Source: Albugo candida
Lineage: Eukaryota > Oomycota > Peronosporomycetes > Albuginales > Albuginaceae
NCBI GenBank assembly: GCA_905220665.1
Contig: CAJNAR010000145.1
Location: 868,001 to 932,000 of the forward strand
Reading direction: 5' to 3'
DNA: 64,000 bases
Below the pieces are notes generated by a model. It saw only the letters and a program-made list of their open reading frames with translations. It had not been told where the DNA came from and ran no database searches. Position numbers and translations under genes: made by a program. Below are positions 1 to 12,800 of this stretch, one piece after another. Positions within the stretch are counted from its first letter, which is position 1, and every line of letters begins with the position of its first letter.

Positions 1-202
1 CCTGTAGTAATCCTGCTACCACTGCAATCTGGCTGCTTTGATTGTCATTTTTCTGACTCGACAAGACACTTGCTATCATTTCACTATTCTGATCAATTTG
101 CTCTAGTAGATCTTGCAATTTCTTCCATTCTTGAGATAAAGTAGGTCCACTACTTTGCAACTGATTCAAAAATATTCTTGCTTTCCTTACATAGTCAGCC
201 AT
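1..202 (-). CDS. Unidentified protein, N-terminal part only (runs off left edge)
   Basis: An open frame starts at the ATG whose A is at 202 and stays open to the window edge, giving 67 residues. It begins MADYVRKARIFLNQL and is rich in Gln, Ser and Lys, with a heptad-like pattern suggesting an alpha-helical or coiled-coil protein. I do not recognise the family. The gene is divergent from the nucleoredoxin-like gene at 361, so the 158 bp between them should hold both promoters. Nothing in the visible part suggests decay. Confidence 0.55.
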   Translation of the reverse strand, partial: MADYVRKARIFLNQLQSSGPTLSQEWKKLQDLLEQIDQNSEMIASVLSSQKNDNQSSQIAVVAGLLQ

Positions 203-360
203 TCTGCAAGCGCAAAATGACAGTCAGTCTTGACAAGAGACCGTCTACTAATACAGGACCCGTTATCATGCTGTCAGAAGTGTTTATCAGAATTACAGGC
301 CGGTTATGCTACAGTATAGTCTCGTCCTAAGCAGATAATATTTACGGAATAAAAGTAAAA

Positions 361-825
361 ATGCAGCGATTGGTACAGCTTCTCGGCACAAAATTGCAGT
401 CCAAGTCCGAAACGGAAATTGATACAGCAAAAATTCTGCAAAACAAAAAGGTCATAGGAATATATTTCAGTGGTCATTACTGTCCTCCATGCCGCCAATT
501 CACTCCAGTTCTAGCTGAAGTGTGTAATAAAATCAAAGACAACCATGACGATTTCGAGATCATATTTGTCTCATCTGACAAAACGGAGGACCATTTTAAC
601 CTATATTACGGCTTCATGCCTTGGCTAGCACTGCCCTACAGTCGACGGGACATCAAGACTTCATTGTGCGACCAATTTGGCGTAGAAACAATTCCAACAT
701 TGGTTTTTCTCAACGGAGAAGGAAAGCTACTGGAGGCTCAAGGACGTTCTTTTGTGGAAAATCACGCGGCCAATCCTTCTTTGATTCGGCAGACTCTGCT
801 ATCACATGAAGGGACTGAGATGTAG
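361..825 (+). CDS. Nucleoredoxin/tryparedoxin-like thioredoxin-fold protein
   Basis: Single exon of 154 residues. A thioredoxin fold is indicated by the beta strand before the active site, the CPPC active site in HYCPPCRQFTP, and the later cis-Pro strand ETIPTLVF. The CPPCR form followed by FTP is typical of nucleoredoxins and tryparedoxins, which are small cytosolic or nuclear disulfide reductases. The usual Trp before the first Cys is Tyr here. There is no signal peptide. Length matches single-domain family members. The specific partner cannot be read from sequence. Confidence 0.9.
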   Translation: MQRLVQLLGTKLQSKSETEIDTAKILQNKKVIGIYFSGHYCPPCRQFTPVLAEVCNKIKDNHDDFEIIFVSSDKTEDHFNLYYGFMPWLALPYSRRDIKTSLCDQFGVETIPTLVFLNGEGKLLEAQGRSFVENHAANPSLIRQTLLSHEGTEM

Positions 826-987
826 TCTTTCATACGCGCAGATTAACCCAGCACTGTAGTAATGAAAGCGTGCTCGCTGTTATCCATTAATTTTAGCATT
901 CTTTCTCACAAGCTCAAAAACATTTTACTTTCTATAACGCTTATCATGCAACTGGGATAAACCTAGTAAATATTCTGTGCAGTATCA

Positions 988-2861
988 TCATATCCAACGT
1001 TTGTGCCTAAAATATACTTGCAAAGAAGCCGCAATTCCTAACACCAAAATCCAAAACATTAGATAACCGTATTTCATATGCAGCTCGGGCATATTTGTGA
1101 AATTCATCCCGTAGACTCCAGTTAAAAATTGTGCAGGCAGGAAAACTGTTGTGACGATGGTCAGCGTATAGATGACATAATTCATTTGATTTGATTTCTG
1201 ATCACGATAGCCCTCTGTCAGGAGACGACACATTTGTAATTGCAATTCTATATCGTCCAAAATTTGGACCATGTGATCATGAACATCTCGAATATAAGCG
1301 GTCACAACTTCATCAAAGTCTTTACTTTCAATCAAGTATCTCAATACTTCTCGTGCGGGCTTCAATAGTCTTGGTAGACGAAACAACTCGTTCTTCAAAC
1401 AGCGCAGCTTGGTTATATCAAAACGCTGTCTGAGCGTATCCAATTCATCTTCCAATGTGATCAAAATTTCTGTGATGGAATCCATCACAGTTGTCACTTG
1501 GTCGACTATCACATCCAAGACCGCGTACAGAAGAAATTTAGCGTCATTGTGCCGCAATTTCGAGTACGGAATTGTTAGTCGATGATTCAGCTCGTCCCAA
1601 ATATTGGTCGAATCACCATCTTTGACCGTGATGAGGGTGCAATTTCCCACAATAAATATTGCTACATGCTCGATCCAGATTTTAAAAGGGTCTTCGTTGT
1701 CATCTACTTTCTGCGGATTCGTAAAAGAATCACCACGATTCAATGGAATTGGACCGGCTTTAGGAGATGTGGTGGAATCCAATCGGAACAGACTCGATAG
1801 TGATTTTGAGCGAGACTTTTGGCGCACTTTTGCCATATTTACATTCTTCTCATAGATCGACTCCATTCGCAAGACCGGAAACACAAGAAAAATGTGTCCT
1901 TCATACAAATCAAATTTCGGTCGCTCGTGCATTTCAAGTGTATCTTCAATGGCCAGAGGATGGAGTCGATACTTGATAGCAAAGCGCTTTAGATTCAATC
2001 CATCCGGCCCGTTCATATTAATCCAGCGGACGGTTACCCAAGAGGGGCGATTCGATGTGAAGAAAGCAAACAAGTCTTCCTCCGTCAGCCGATACTGCTG
2101 AAATCGAGCACTAGAGAAATCCGTGACTGTGATAATAGCCGATCGGTAATTGGTAGGCACCATGCGCGCAATCGTATTTTTCTCGAACAAATGCACCAAT
2201 TTCAACTTATGGACTGCGGCGTCAAACTGAGGAAACGAGACTCTGTGACTGGCTTGGCGATCAATGCTGCCTACAAGTTTGAGAAATGCCGCATCGTCGC
2301 AACAGCGTATACCGATTCCTTCAATCGCTTGCTTGAATCCCTCATAGGTGATACAATCGGTCTCTGCAAATATACAAAATAGCTCAAGGTCTGTACAATG
2401 AGGCACTAAAACATGGATTTGGTACCATCAGGATGCGCATTGTCAAATATGACACGAAGACGAGATATCGTCACATCAAAGTAAGGATCCAGCACCGATA
2501 ATTCTGCATCTTGATATGAACGAGAAGGTCCATGAAAAGTTGTGAACCCATCGGATTTCGGGCTATAAATGAAAGAAACTTTATCAAGACTGAGCTCAAC
2601 TTCCGTTTGCATATGGCGCAATCGATCCGTATCCGTCATTCCTGCTACATCAGCTTGCGGTTCCTCAGAGAATATTAATTCAGACCGATGGTTGGGATCT
2701 TCATGCGGAGAGGATTGGACAGTGATACTTTTCAGTAAGGGCGTTTCTTCATCGGTATGGTAAAAGTCCATTGAACGCCCCTGTTTTATGGTCGTATGGT
2801 CGCTTTGAGCGTTTTTTTGATTACTTTTCTTATAAAACATCCTAAAACCAAGGGAGAACAC
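988..2861 (-). CDS. CorA-type Mg2+ transporter-like membrane protein
   Basis: Two exons on the minus strand. The C-terminal part has the CorA hallmarks: a long helical stalk, then two closing transmembrane helices, with the pore signature YGMNFTNMPEL just after the first. Such proteins form pentameric divalent-cation channels. The N-terminal part (start near 2861) is low-complexity. It is followed by a stretch resembling a degenerate EF-hand pair (DCITYEGFKQAI, then HRVSFPQFDAA), unusual for CorA. The reading frame changes near 2406. A 50-nt GT-AG intron ending TTTTAG at about 2407 restores it; a 20-nt alternative also would, but is far shorter than other introns here. The exact start Met is uncertain. 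Confidence 0.85.
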
Positions 2862-3170
2862 GCACGCATTGATGGTAGGACCGTTCGTACTGATCGATGC
2901 ACATGAAAATCCTTGGGCTATACTAATTGGTTATTATTCCTTCCTTGTTCGCAGAGTTGAACCATGCGGCAAAAAAAGGGTCGGAAAGCTTCGATGCCTT
3001 CGGACAGCACATCAGTCATGACACTAAAGTGAGGACAATATCGCTAACTATTGGCTTCAAGTGCGATATGATGCATGCAGTCTTGAGGAGAGCGATTGAT
3101 ATATGTGAACATAGCAAGAAAGAGTAAAATGTTGAATTCTTAAAAGCAGTTTAGGGACGAGAAATGGAAT

Positions 3171-4613
<1,443 letters not shown>

Positions 4614-4749
4614 AACTTTTGCCGAATGATCTCAAACTCGGAATTACAAGAACTTATATAGTAGATAGGATTCAATGGATCTATTGGTTAATACTATTGA
4701 TATGCTGACAATTTAGCTTAAGTTCGGTCTATGGAAAAGTGCTCGCGAA

Positions 4750-6391
4750 ATGCCGTCAACGCCTCGATTCCGTGTTACACAAAACGCTCAGTTTGTCTAT
4801 GTGCATATTCGTGTTCCCTACGTCCGAGTATCGGACATGGAGTTTCATATTGATGGACCCGACTTCACATTTTACTGCAAACCGTACTTATTAAAGCTTC
4901 ATTTTTCGCATAATCTCGTTGATGATGAAAATGCTAAAGCTGTGTATGATCCGTCCGCTGATAATGGAACCATCATTGCCCACTTACCGAAAGTGGAATA
5001 TAATCAGGAGTTTGAGGACTTGGATCTCATCACAAAGCTCATGCAACCACGCAAAGTATCTTTTCAGAAGGCAAAAACAAAGTAAGAGCTTGCCAGGCTT
5101 TCCGCCTTCTCTTGTTCTGTCGACTGATTCAATGTTTAGTCTGATAGAAGTCGTATCGTCCACCGAGAGCAAAAACGATACTGAGGTTTCTGAGTGTAGT
5201 GATTCCAGGTCTCTCCTTGACGAGGACAACCGCTGTGATCAATCATTGATCGAACTTGAAGAAAAGCTGGATGAGAAGTTGCATGAATATAATTTGCATA
5301 CATCCATATCTGATATCAAAATTCGATACGGGTTTAATAATGCGTATGCAGGGATCTTTCAAGGCTGGCACGGTGAGGTATCAGAAATCATCGCCTTATC
5401 TGATCCTGAAACAACTCTCCCGACGGATCGTCGCAGACTTCGCGAAGCGGATGAAGAGAAGCAATTCGATATCGAGCGATATCTTCTTGACTATGTCCAA
5501 TCACGCACACATGACGATCCATATTACCAATCAGCTCTTGTATTCCAGCCTTTTTGGAAGCAGTCCGCGTCGTTTGAGCGTCAACATCTCAATGGTGAAA
5601 ATCATCTCTCCACCACATTACCATGTCGACCTATTGAATCAAATGATAGCCTGTCAAAATCATTGTCCTCGCTTGAGATCTCACCGGAACAAGCTGGTCA
5701 TTTGTCGGATAAGGTTGATACAAATACCGAGTTATTTGATGGGCCAGACCTTGAGCTTCTAATGCGACTCCCAAACAAAGAATTTCTGCTACAAAAAGGT
5801 AGCAAAGAAGAAAAGATTGTTCTTGGAGGGTTAGTGGATATACTATTTGCCTTCACCTACGACCAACTCGTGAACGAGGGCGAACGCACTGTGGAGACAG
5901 CATGGACAATCAGCACAATCAGCTCAACTCTCAGCTGGCTTGACTCATCTCCAGATCTTCATCAAGTCGTACGCACAAGTGTGCGTCGAGCAATCTCCTA
6001 TCCCTTTTTACGGCAATATCAGCTTGCGGAACGCGTTCTTTCAGCGACGCATACTCTTTTACTTTGTGGGAAGCGCATCGTTCTGCTAGCGCTTCTACAG
6101 ATATATCGCGCATTTGAAACCTCAGAGACGCATTATCTCCTCAATTCGATATTTATACAAGATTATTGCGTATGGATACAATCCATTCATGACGATACAT
6201 TGGTTCAATTAGCACAAAGATTTCAAAATACGGTGCGGGATTTCAATAAGATTGATACGGGTTGGGATCTCACTGAATTGGAACTACGTGTGCTAAAGGA
6301 TTCAGATGCTTCATCCTCGGAAGAAAGCGCTGAAGACGAAACGAGCGGCGGTAGCGAAAGTGATGTTTCCGATGAGGTTGATAGAATGTAG
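4750..6391 (+). CDS. SHQ1: SHQ1, H/ACA ribonucleoprotein assembly factor
   Basis: Two exons, 4750-5081 and 5140-6391, joined across a 58-nt intron (gtaagagc to gtttag). The first 100 residues form a CS/p23-like domain with the SHQ1 pattern IRVPYVRVSDMEF and FYCKPYLLKL. The second exon carries the SHQ1-specific helical domain (YDQLVNEGERTVETAWTIS, YCVWIQSI) and ends in an acidic Ser-rich tail. SHQ1 chaperones dyskerin/Cbf5 before H/ACA RNP assembly. The start is divergent from RPT6, 136 bp away. It neighbours further ribosome-biogenesis genes. Confidence 0.95.
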
Positions 6392-6482
6392 CTATACCAT
6401 ATACAGTATACACTTAGGTTGTACGTGTGTAACGCAATAGAATCTGCTTCCGAACCAACCGCATCGCGTCTCAATTGTGACA

Positions 6483-8513
6483 ATGTTACAGGCTTTTTCC
6501 AGCTCACAGGAGCATTTTGCTGCAATTTCCAATGACAACAGACTGAAAATATGGAATGTCGTATGTAACTTATGCTATGCAGTGCTTTTCACCTATACGC
6601 GATCGCTCAATCTCATTAAAACTCTGCCTGTAGTCTTCAGGTGCTCTAGTTCACGAGCTTAAAGAGCGTGATCATCTGAAAAATAAGTACACCTGCATTG
6701 CGTGGACCTCCTCCAATCAATCGGATAGTAAAAAGCGTGGAAATAGCGCTTCTCTGGGGCGTATCGCTGTGGGCACAACGCAAGGGACCATCTTGTTATG
6801 GGACCTTGACCGAGGCGAAATGACTCAAACTCTGGGATCGAAGGAAAGTAATGTTTTTCATTCTCAACCGGTTCAAGACATCGTTTTCAACACACTTGGA
6901 ACTCATTTGTACTCTGTCGCTTCGCACGAAAAAAAAGTATTGGAATGGAATGTAGTGGCAGGAAATGTACTTCGGACCTTCAAAGTCTCCAAAGAAGGCG
7001 GAAATCGACTTTGTATATCAAATGACGATGATCTACTTGCAGTGGGAGGGAACTCCATTCGAGTTTTCGATCTTAGTTCTGGCAAAAAATCCCGGCAGTA
7101 TCGCGCTGGGATTACCTCTACAGTGCATCAGCTTGATTTCTCACCATGCAAAAGTTTTCTCTTTGCATCAGCTTTATCGGAACGGTTCATCAATGTCTAC
7201 GATCTCGAGAAAGACGTTGATGACACAGCTATGATTCTGTCCATGCCGGCGAGCTGCACATGGATTTTTGGGAATACATCGAGAAGACCCAGTAAACGAG
7301 AAAAGAAAAGCAAGACATTTAATTTTATCGTTGGTGCAGTACTGGGCAATGGCTCCTTACAACTCTGGGTGCATCAGTATAGACGAAGGAGAAACGAATC
7401 AGCTGCTACCTCTCATCAACCGATTTCTCCAACCTGTACAGTTACTACACCTCAAAGCAAAAAGAATAGCAGCTCCACTAGTGCCGAGATTGTGTGTGCA
7501 GTAAATAAACTAGAGACTCAGGATCAGGTTGTTCTCGTGCGTGGTACTTACGTCAAACCGATTTTTGAAGAAATTTTATTAGTGGATCAGGACCAACAAC
7601 TCCACAGCTCTATCGAGTTGTGTCCGCTAAGTTCTCACATATTGATGGACGATTCACCTCATAAGAAGCTCAAGGCGAACAAAGTGAGTGAAACTCATCT
7701 CGGAAGTGACCAAGGCAGAGCAACAAAAGTTCACATTCCATCGCTGACCGAGCGAAACAATGTGAGTAATTTTGAGATGCTCGATTCTTCGACTCTGGCC
7801 TTTCAGGATTTAGAGGATGTCACCGATGAAGCAGATATCACACTGGGAGAAAAGCTCGACGTACTTCGTGATCGCGTTCAACAGGACGTAATGACAAGAC
7901 TACAAGGCATTGCAGAGCAAGAAGATCGTACTGATACAAAAAAGCCTGATGCGTCTTCACTATCGCAAGTGCTCGAGCAAGCCGTACACACCAAAGACAA
8001 AGCCATGCTTGAGTACGTCTTGCGTATCAAAGACCAAAAAGTCATTCAACGAACCATCAAACGGGTTTCTTCGACCAAGATTCTGACATTTCTCAATTTT
8101 ATCGTCATCAAATGTGAAAAAAACCCAACTCGATGTCAGCACTTGTGTACTTGGATTCGAGCGATTCTGATGCACCATACCTCATACTTGATGGCCCAGC
8201 CGGACGTGGTACAAAATCTTTCTGGATTGTATCAGATTTTGCAGCAGCGAATTGAAATGTATATGCCGCTTCAGAAGCTCTCTGGTCGTCTCAGTTTACT
8301 GCTCGGTCAGCTCAATGATGCAAATACATTAAAGGATCGTCCCAAAGAGATACAACCGGTCGTCGTGTATAATGAAGGTAAGTCAATATTGTCTTTCAGG
8401 GCTGTAAACGGTCTCATCGATATTTTGTAGATGATCAACTGACCGAGAAAGAGGACGTAGGAGACGATGATCAGATAGAAGAACCCGTGGATGATGAGCT
8501 AGACGATGAATAG
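6483..8513 (+). CDS. WDR43/UTP5-like small-subunit processome WD40 protein
   Basis: Three exons: 6483-6560, 6634-8377, 8431-8513. The first WD unit is split by the 73-nt intron and resumes as SGALVHEL. WD repeats fill the N-terminal half (GTILLWDLDRG, VLEWNVVAG, INVYDLEKD). The C-terminal region is the Utp12 domain (LEQAVHTKDKAMLEYVL, ILTFLNFIVIK, LCTWIRAILMHH), and the protein ends in an acidic tail in the third exon. This is the architecture of UTP5/WDR43, a UtpA/t-UTP component linking rDNA transcription to pre-18S processing. The stop lies 54 bp from the stop of the convergent deoxyhypusine synthase gene. Confidence 0.9.
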
Positions 8514-8567
8514 TCTGTGACCGAGTTTGATCCTCTATTGTCTGAGCGATTTGAAATGAGAGCTATT

Positions 8568-9775
8568 CTATGCTTTGTTTTCCTGGAAATTCTTCGCAAA
8601 TGTCTCTGCCACCAAAAGTGGAAATACCAACGTCGCATCACAATATAACTTGACTGGCTTTGCATCAATTCGTATCTTACCCCACGAAATTGCTTCGTCC
8701 GGTCGAGCACCTGCATCGCTACCATCAAATTCCTGCCCCGTGTTGACAAATACTGAAAAATCGGCCCCATTACGCATCAGATTCGCATTCAAAATATGAT
8801 GTTTCACGATTCCTCCACCGAGTATAATTACGCCTGTTTTGGTAGCATGAATCGCGATATCGTTCAATAGGCGAATGTCACTCACGAGATCGATCACGAG
8901 ACCTGCATTTCGATAGGAATGAAAGTAGATCATATCGCCGATGGACCCGTCCGTGATAGCCGGGCAAAACACTGGGATCTGGTTTTTATAGCACCAGTAA
9001 TACACCGATTCTTCATTGTCAATTTCTTTGCCCAGTCGGTGGATGAAAGACGAAGGAGACCACACAACGCCTTCTTTCTGCTCCAAAACCATTTGATCCA
9101 AAATCGGTGTGATCCAATCCTCGAATTTGCAGTAATTAGCATTCGGAACCAATAGATTGCCAATCCGATTGATTCCACGACGTCGCAGACCGGCACCTTG
9201 CATATCAAAATCTCCCACAAATGTGTCCCCAAGACACTTTATAAAATCCTCTTCGATACCGCCTGCTGTAGTCACAATCACATCGACGAGTTTGTGTTGT
9301 GCAAGAAATCGAATATGTTCGCGTAGACCGCTTGAGATCAGATTAGACGTATAGCCGAGAAATATTGTGCATTTTGTATTAGCACGAAAATGGGGGTCTT
9401 TGCGCTTCTCATCGACGTCATCTTGCTCCGTCATCGGCTCATCACTGAGACGCCAATTTCTCTACGTTTTTAACGTCACAAATGATTTCGGAAATAAGAG
9501 AATGAGATACCATTCTGTTGATTTCATTGATTGCTTTGCCGAAATTCGTTCCTTGATATCCCATTGTTTCATACGACCTCATTAGTTTCGCATAATTGAC
9601 GCCTTCATTGAAATCGTACCTATTTAATACGGGTTCTGTGTAAGCGGCAATACCATACCATAGCATTGCATATTGCTCACCCTTTAACCACCGGGTAGAC
9701 GCCGGTGAGATCTTCAGAGTCGAGTAAAACAGCGTTCAATGCGCTGGTAACTTTGCTTGGCTTCTGTCCGTTCAT
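8568..9775 (-). CDS. DHPS: Deoxyhypusine synthase
   Basis: Three exons: 9681-9775, 9511-9619, 8568-9461, with introns of 61 and 49 nt. The joined protein reads [11 protein letters not shown] across the first junction and [11 protein letters not shown] across the second, both family-typical. NAD and spermidine site motifs are visible: [59 protein letters not shown] and ISWGKI, which contains the catalytic Lys. The enzyme transfers the aminobutyl group of spermidine to one lysine of eIF5A. About 365 residues, the normal family length. It looks intact. Confidence 0.96.
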
Positions 9776-9863
9776 CAATTTTATAATTTAAACGTTAAGA
9801 ATTATTTCCGAATAACGTCATATTATAGCATATTATACAGCGTCAATACTTTCTATTATAAGC

Positions 9864-12800
9864 TCATCGTTTAGGTTTTCTACCCCGTTTGGATCGAATT
9901 TCTGCATTCCGCTTATCTTTCTTCATGCGCGGATCCACAATTTTCACACGTCCACCTTTTGAATTTGTATTTTTGGCATTTGATGTTCGACCACCACGTC
10001 GGGACACGACATAAACCTTATTTTCTTTCTTCAGCTGTGCTTTCTTCATAGTTTTCTCAATAGCTTTCAGTTTTTCACGTGTGGGAAGATCTGGTTGATT
10101 TGCAATCTCAGACGATTTCCGTTTCGCTATTTGAATTTTTTTCAATTGCTGTCGTTTCTTCCGTTGTCTCGCTTCAGCGACTTTCTTGACTGGCTTTGAT
10201 GCGATTTCGAGGAATCGCTGGCGCATTTGCTGCATAAGTTTGGGAGGAATAGGCAATTGAGGTCGATAATGCTTCTCTTCGTCGTCTAGAAACCAAGAGG
10301 GCAAAGCTTTTGGGTCATTCCACCCGTAACGATTATAGCTCGAATCGATAATTTCTTTGGCTTTAGAGCGTTTGATCATCATAGTTGCCAGCGCAAGCGT
10401 TTTTGCCCTATCTTCGGTGTCGTAGAGTTCAGTATCCGAGTCGTAACGACGATCATCAATGACGTCCAGACCACATTCATCCGATTCAGGAGCTTTCACA
10501 ACTTCAAACGACGATGTCCCACCTTCAACGCTCGTGGAGTTGTCTGTCAACGCTGCTCCCATTCCAGACCGGATAAGCTCACGTTTTTCGGTGATTTCTT
10601 CGTCCTCACAGTCAGAAGAATCAAATTCCTCTTGATCTACTGCGGGTAAGGCAACGTCGACCAATGTATCTTCAAATTCTTCAGATTTCAGTTTCTTCTT
10701 CTCACGACGAGTTTTTCGCTCAGCTGCAGCCTTTCGTTTCTCCTTTCGAAGAATTTTGTCGGATTTCGGCATTGAAGGGAGTGTGGAATTAGTGTCCAAA
10801 GCGCCTTCGAACAGTTTGTTACCGGAAAACCAACGAGAGACGACAGCTTTATCTGTGTGGAGTTCTGGAAATCGCAAATTCACAGCCAATTGCTTTTTCG
10901 GAGAATCTTCATCGTCATCCGAGCTCTAAAGCAACATCAAATTAGAATCGATGGAAAAGTATAACAGGTATTCTATGTTGAAAGACAAGAGGACAGGGAG
11001 CTGATGTAAAACAGCTGCCTGTCAGACATCCTTGCTTCCTTTCAATTTTCCCCATTTTTGACAACTGAATTGAGTACGGAAAATTCTCAAAACAAACAAC
11101 ACTGAATGGGGATTCAGTCAAACACAAATTCGAGCGCGTGCTCACCTCTTCGGGATTGATCATTGTCTGATACGTATCGATGTCTCCATCATACATAGCT
11201 GAATCTTGTGTCAAAGCCTCACCAGCCAGTGCTCGTTTAGCAATCTTAGTACGTTTCTTCATGTTTGCTGTCTTTGAAGCATCTCCTCGCCGAGATAAAA
11301 ATTGGTCGTACATGGAATCCATTTGGGTATCTAAAAGCTCATCATACTCATCTTCGTCACAATCGGTGTTGTCCTCGGTCGGATTCTCGTCTTCACTCCC
11401 GTTTTCTGGAACAGCATTCTCAAGATCATCGACATTGTTTTTCGAGAGACCAAGCTTTGAGAGACTGAATACAGACTCCGATTCAGTGACATCGATTCCT
11501 TCTTCATTCATTCCCAAAGCGGCTCGCACTCGAAGTTTTCGTTTTTTCTCCCGATCCTATGAACTGAATGGTTAACAAAATGAGACAGCTATAAAGACGA
11601 CAGAAACTCAGAGAAGAGGTATGTTTGAGCACATGAACGGTTGGAAATAAGACGGGATACAAATTCCAACAGCTGAAGGCTGCAAGCATTTATATAGGCG
11701 AGTTCAATGACCGATCTGTTCAAGGATCCGCCTCATGGAGACGCACCTCTGCACGTAAAGCAAAGAGGGCCTTGGATATCGCCAAATCTAGCTATTTGTA
11801 TGTACGTTCCCAATCGAACCTGTTCTCATGACAACGTAGTTGCGAGAGCGGGGGATTTAGAGAACTGGACTGGTTTTGGCGCTTAACGGGAGTTGAGGAG
11901 GGTTAGTCCTGCAACATGTCAATCTGAAATGACAAGAACTACTGGGACACGCCTTGAAGGGATATCGTGCTCTTCCATTTGAGGTTCTGTCGTCCGTATT
12001 TGGTTGCGTACCTTTTTTTTCTCTCGTTTCTTCTTTGCGAGGGTGTTTGCTCTCATTTGGGATAGTTCTTCTCGGATCATCGTTTCTGAATCAGGTGTTT
12101 CGGACGTTGGAGCATCGTCTTTGACATTCTCAACAGATATAGCTCCTGCTGGTTCTTCTTTGGTTGCGGATTGTTGAAGTAATTTTTGATATCCGATCAT
12201 TTTCAGTCTCCACTTTAGCAAATGCTTAAAGTCTGCTTTCCCTAGGACCTTATACATAAAACGTCAGAAATGGACATGAAATAACAGGAAATGAGAATAA
12301 TCAGACAGAGCCGCAGAATGCGTCAGCGCAGCCATTGGCTTCCTGATGGGTTTTCCAGAAATTAATCCGGCAACAGGAACAACAATGGAGCGAAATCTGA
12401 TTGTGGGCTCCACTTTCATCCTTTCATTCTTAAATACTGCCGTAAAGGTGAGATTGCTTACCCGAAGATCCTGCAAACAGGTGACGATTTCTGGTGTCGT
12501 GCTTGTGTGTTCTCGATATAACGTATCGCCGTCATTGAAACGAATCGAAGTCGAGTCAGTCAAAAACTGAATTGGATCGGAATCATTGATAAATTCCTGA
12601 ACGCTCTTTTCATTTGTCAGCGTGATTCCTAAAGTTTCGTTGTAGCCTATCGTCCATTTAGAAAATGAGATGGGATTCATTAGGAATGAGAATGTCATAA
12701 GTCCCTTTGCATCTCCAAAGATGCAAAGCAAAAGCTTTTCTTTCGAGACACAAAGCTTGATAGTTGCTATCGGCTACAAGTAGCACACGTCTTTTACCAC

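Noticed and set aside
2407..2426. A 20-nt intron in the CorA gene
   Set aside because: It restores the frame, but a 50-nt alternative with the same acceptor also does and matches local intron size.
2927..3127. Plus-strand open frame of 66 codons between CorA and RPT6
   Set aside because: No family resemblance, no neighbours in frame, and length expected by chance.
11800..11860. A tRNA gene in SPB1 intron 3
   Set aside because: A B-box-like GGTTCGATTGG is present but lacks the terminal CC, and no A box or cloverleaf was found.
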